15,809 bases of DNA from assembly GCA_963854565.1 (NCBI GenBank), contig CAWKZT010000037.1, forward strand, positions 1 through 15,809, read 5' to 3'. Origin of the DNA: CAWKZT01 sp963854565 (GTDB lineage Bacteria > Actinomycetota > Acidimicrobiia > Acidimicrobiales > JAHEJN01). Below are positions 14,391-15,809 of this stretch, piece by piece. A model generated the notes under the pieces. The model was not told the origin of the DNA. It saw nothing but the letters and a program-made list of their open reading frames with translations, and ran no database searches. Within the stretch, counting starts at the first letter, position 1. Each line of letters opens with the position of its first letter. The translations under genes and the position numbers were made by a program.

Positions 14391-15809
14391 CTACACCTTC
14401 TCCACTAGTTCGGCGTCAAGTTCAAAGCCTCGGCCACCACAAGTGCCACATGTCACCGAAAGAGACTGCAATAGCCCCTCCCCAATGCGTTTACGAGTCA
14501 TTTCTACCAAGCCAAGATCTGATATGTCGTACACCTGGGTACGGGTCTTATCGCGAGCCAACGAGTCGCGGAACTCTCGGACAACGTGGTCGCGGTGTTT
14601 GCGGACTTCCATATCCACGAAGTCAATGACAATGATTCCACCGATGTCGCGCAAGCGAAGTTGTCGAGCGATTTCGGTAGCGGCCTCGAGGTTGTTGGCA
14701 TAGACCGTCTCTTCGAGGCTGGAGCGACCCACGTTCTTACCAGTGTTGACATCAATAACGGTAAGCGCTTCGGTCCGTTCGATAATGAGCGAGCCGCCAC
14801 CCGGCAACCAAACCTTGGAGTCGATCGCCTTCAGAAGCTGATCGTGCACTTGGTGGCGTTCGAACAACGTGAGACTCTCGGACTCCGGGTTGTGATATTC
14901 CACCCGGCCAGCCAAGGCGGGCATGATCGCCGAGATGTAGCCGCTTACTTCTTCGTACAGCGCTTTGTCATCAATAATGACGGACCGGAAATCCTTGTTG
15001 AACTCTTCGCGGATGACTCGCAACGCCATGTCCGGCTCGCGGTACAACAATGCTGGGCTCTTGGTCTTGGCTGCGAGCTTCTCGATCTGGTCCCATTGTT
15101 GGGCCAATCGGCGCACATCGGCTTCGATTTCTTCGGATGTGACGTTCTCAGCCGCAGTACGAACGATGATTCCGTGACCCTTAGGTCCGACGCGGTCGAG
15201 GATCTTGCGGAGACGTTTGCGTTCACTCTCGGGGAGTCGTTTAGAAATACCACCGGTGGTGGAGTTGGGCACGAGTACGACGAAGCGACCCGGCAAGGAC
15301 ACCTCTTGGGTTAGACGAGCGCCCTTGTGATCAATTGGATTCTTGGTCACTTGACACAAGACCATTTGCTTGTTCTTAAGGACCGATTCGATTCGAGGCT
15401 GACCCTTGTGTTTTTTTTGGTCGTAGGACACATCGCCCGCATACAGCACAGCGTTTTTGGGAGTGGAGATGTCGACGAATGCGGCCTCCATACCCGGCAG
15501 AACGTTCTGGACACGACCCAGGTACACGTTGCCGTGGATTTGGGTTACGTCATCGGAAGGACGCGACACATAGTGCTCTATGAGCTGACGTCCCTCAAGG
15601 ATCGAAATCTGCGTAGCGGCTTCCTTTACGCTGACCACCATCGTGTAGCGCCCAATGGGCTTACCTTTACGTTCGCGGCCTCTACGGCGCGCTAGAGCTT
15701 CTTCGTCGAGTTCTATGGCCGGACCGTCAGCGGTAACAGCCTGCACGGGGCTGTGGCTATCGCCACTGCGACCACGGCCGCGACCACCGCGACGACGTTT
15801 GCGACGTCC
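14391..15809 (-). CDS. rne: Ribonuclease E/G, 5'-truncated by the window edge
   Basis: This endoribonuclease processes rRNA and tRNA precursors and starts mRNA decay. Numbered from the in-frame GTG at 15746 (451 residues), an S1-like RNA-binding region begins at GNVYLGRVQNVLPGMEAAFV (72-91). The 5'-sensor/RNase H-like part follows. The catalytic magnesium aspartates D332 (VIDVNTGKN) and D375 (VIDFVDM) are present, and the zinc-link is C433-X2-C436 (CGTCGGRG). The protein ends 15 residues after the zinc-link, so it has no C-terminal degradosome scaffold. The frame stays open for 21 more codons to the edge and encodes an Arg/Gly-rich stretch (GRRKRRRGGRGRGRSG). The GTG at 15746 is therefore probably internal, and an N-terminal basic extension like those of other actinobacterial RNase E proteins is expected. 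Upstream of rplU-rpmA this matches the known actinobacterial order. Confidence 0.95.
   Translation of the reverse strand, partial: GRRKRRRGGRGRGRSGDSHSPVQAVTADGPAIELDEEALARRRGRERKGKPIGRYTMVVSVKEAATQISILEGRQLIEHYVSRPSDDVTQIHGNVYLGRVQNVLPGMEAAFVDISTPKNAVLYAGDVSYDQKKHKGQPRIESVLKNKQMVLCQVTKNPIDHKGARLTQEVSLPGRFVVLVPNSTTGGISKRLPESERKRLRKILDRVGPKGHGIIVRTAAENVTSEEIEADVRRLAQQWDQIEKLAAKTKSPALLYREPDMALRVIREEFNKDFRSVIIDDKALYEEVSGYISAIMPALAGRVEYHNPESESLTLFERHQVHDQLLKAIDSKVWLPGGGSLIIERTEALTVIDVNTGKNVGRSSLEETVYANNLEAATEIARQLRLRDIGGIIVIDFVDMEVRKHRDHVVREFRDSLARDKTRTQVYDISDLGLVEMTRKRIGEGLLQSLSVTCGTCGGRGFELDAELVEKV

Noticed and set aside
14586..15314. 242-codon plus-strand open frame opposite the RNase E/G gene
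   Set aside because: The opposite frame is an unmistakable RNase E/G with catalytic motifs; the antisense frame has no recognisable domain and is a shadow.
1..15809. Mobile elements, CRISPR arrays, tRNA or rRNA genes
   Set aside because: None seen: no transposase or integrase, no regularly spaced repeats, and no tRNA-like CCA or T-loop context recognised by eye.

Overview
The window looks like a chromosomal core region of a moderately GC-rich actinobacterium. Three things point there: the class II (M. tuberculosis-type) DAHP synthase, the ferredoxin-type sulfite reductase paired with an iron-sulfur APS/PAPS reductase, and the order RNase E/G - rplU - rpmA - obg - proB, which is a familiar actinobacterial arrangement. 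The protein texture suggests Acidimicrobiia, but that is inference and cannot be settled from this sequence alone. No tRNA, rRNA, CRISPR array, transposase or phage gene was seen.

Layout. Positions 15-845 (+) encode a group-2-like sigma-70 factor ended by a strong hairpin. Then comes class II DAHP synthase (988-2328, +), which makes the first intermediate of aromatic amino acid synthesis. A regulatory-looking gap with an inverted repeat leads into a two-gene sulfur assimilation operon: nitrite/sulfite reductase (2465-4288) and, by an ATGA overlap, CysH (4285-4962). This run is met tail to tail by a minus-strand pair, a MoxR-type AAA+ ATPase (6447-7331) and a CoxE-like VWA protein (4959-6440). 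Divergent from moxR is a MurJ/MviN-family flippase (7424-9103, +), followed by GDP-L-fucose synthase (9296-10243, +). From 10246 to the right edge everything is on the minus strand: an aldo/keto reductase gene broken by one in-frame amber codon, proB, obg, rpmA, rplU and the 5'-truncated RNase E/G gene.

How the genes work together. Sulfite reductase and CysH form one pathway: activated sulfate to sulfite to sulfide. MoxR and the VWA protein form a chaperone-like ATPase/adaptor pair whose client is not in the window. RNase E/G, L21 and L27 look co-transcribed and end at a 14-bp hairpin terminator; obg and proB are translationally coupled and seem to start from their own promoter after it. The MurJ-like protein and GDP-fucose synthase may share an envelope-glycan theme, which is inference.

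Most of the window is ordinary housekeeping DNA, and I found no clearly new multi-gene system. The points most worth a second look are: (1) a sulfite reductase whose two homologous halves both keep a complete C-X5-C/C-X3-C cluster signature; (2) the otherwise intact aldo/keto reductase split by a single TAG that separates its catalytic residues; (3) a MurJ homologue lacking two of the arginines considered functional in E. coli MurJ; (4) a sigma factor with altered DNA-reading residues; and (5) three genes with a TANNNT box exactly 6 nt before the start codon, suggesting leaderless transcripts.
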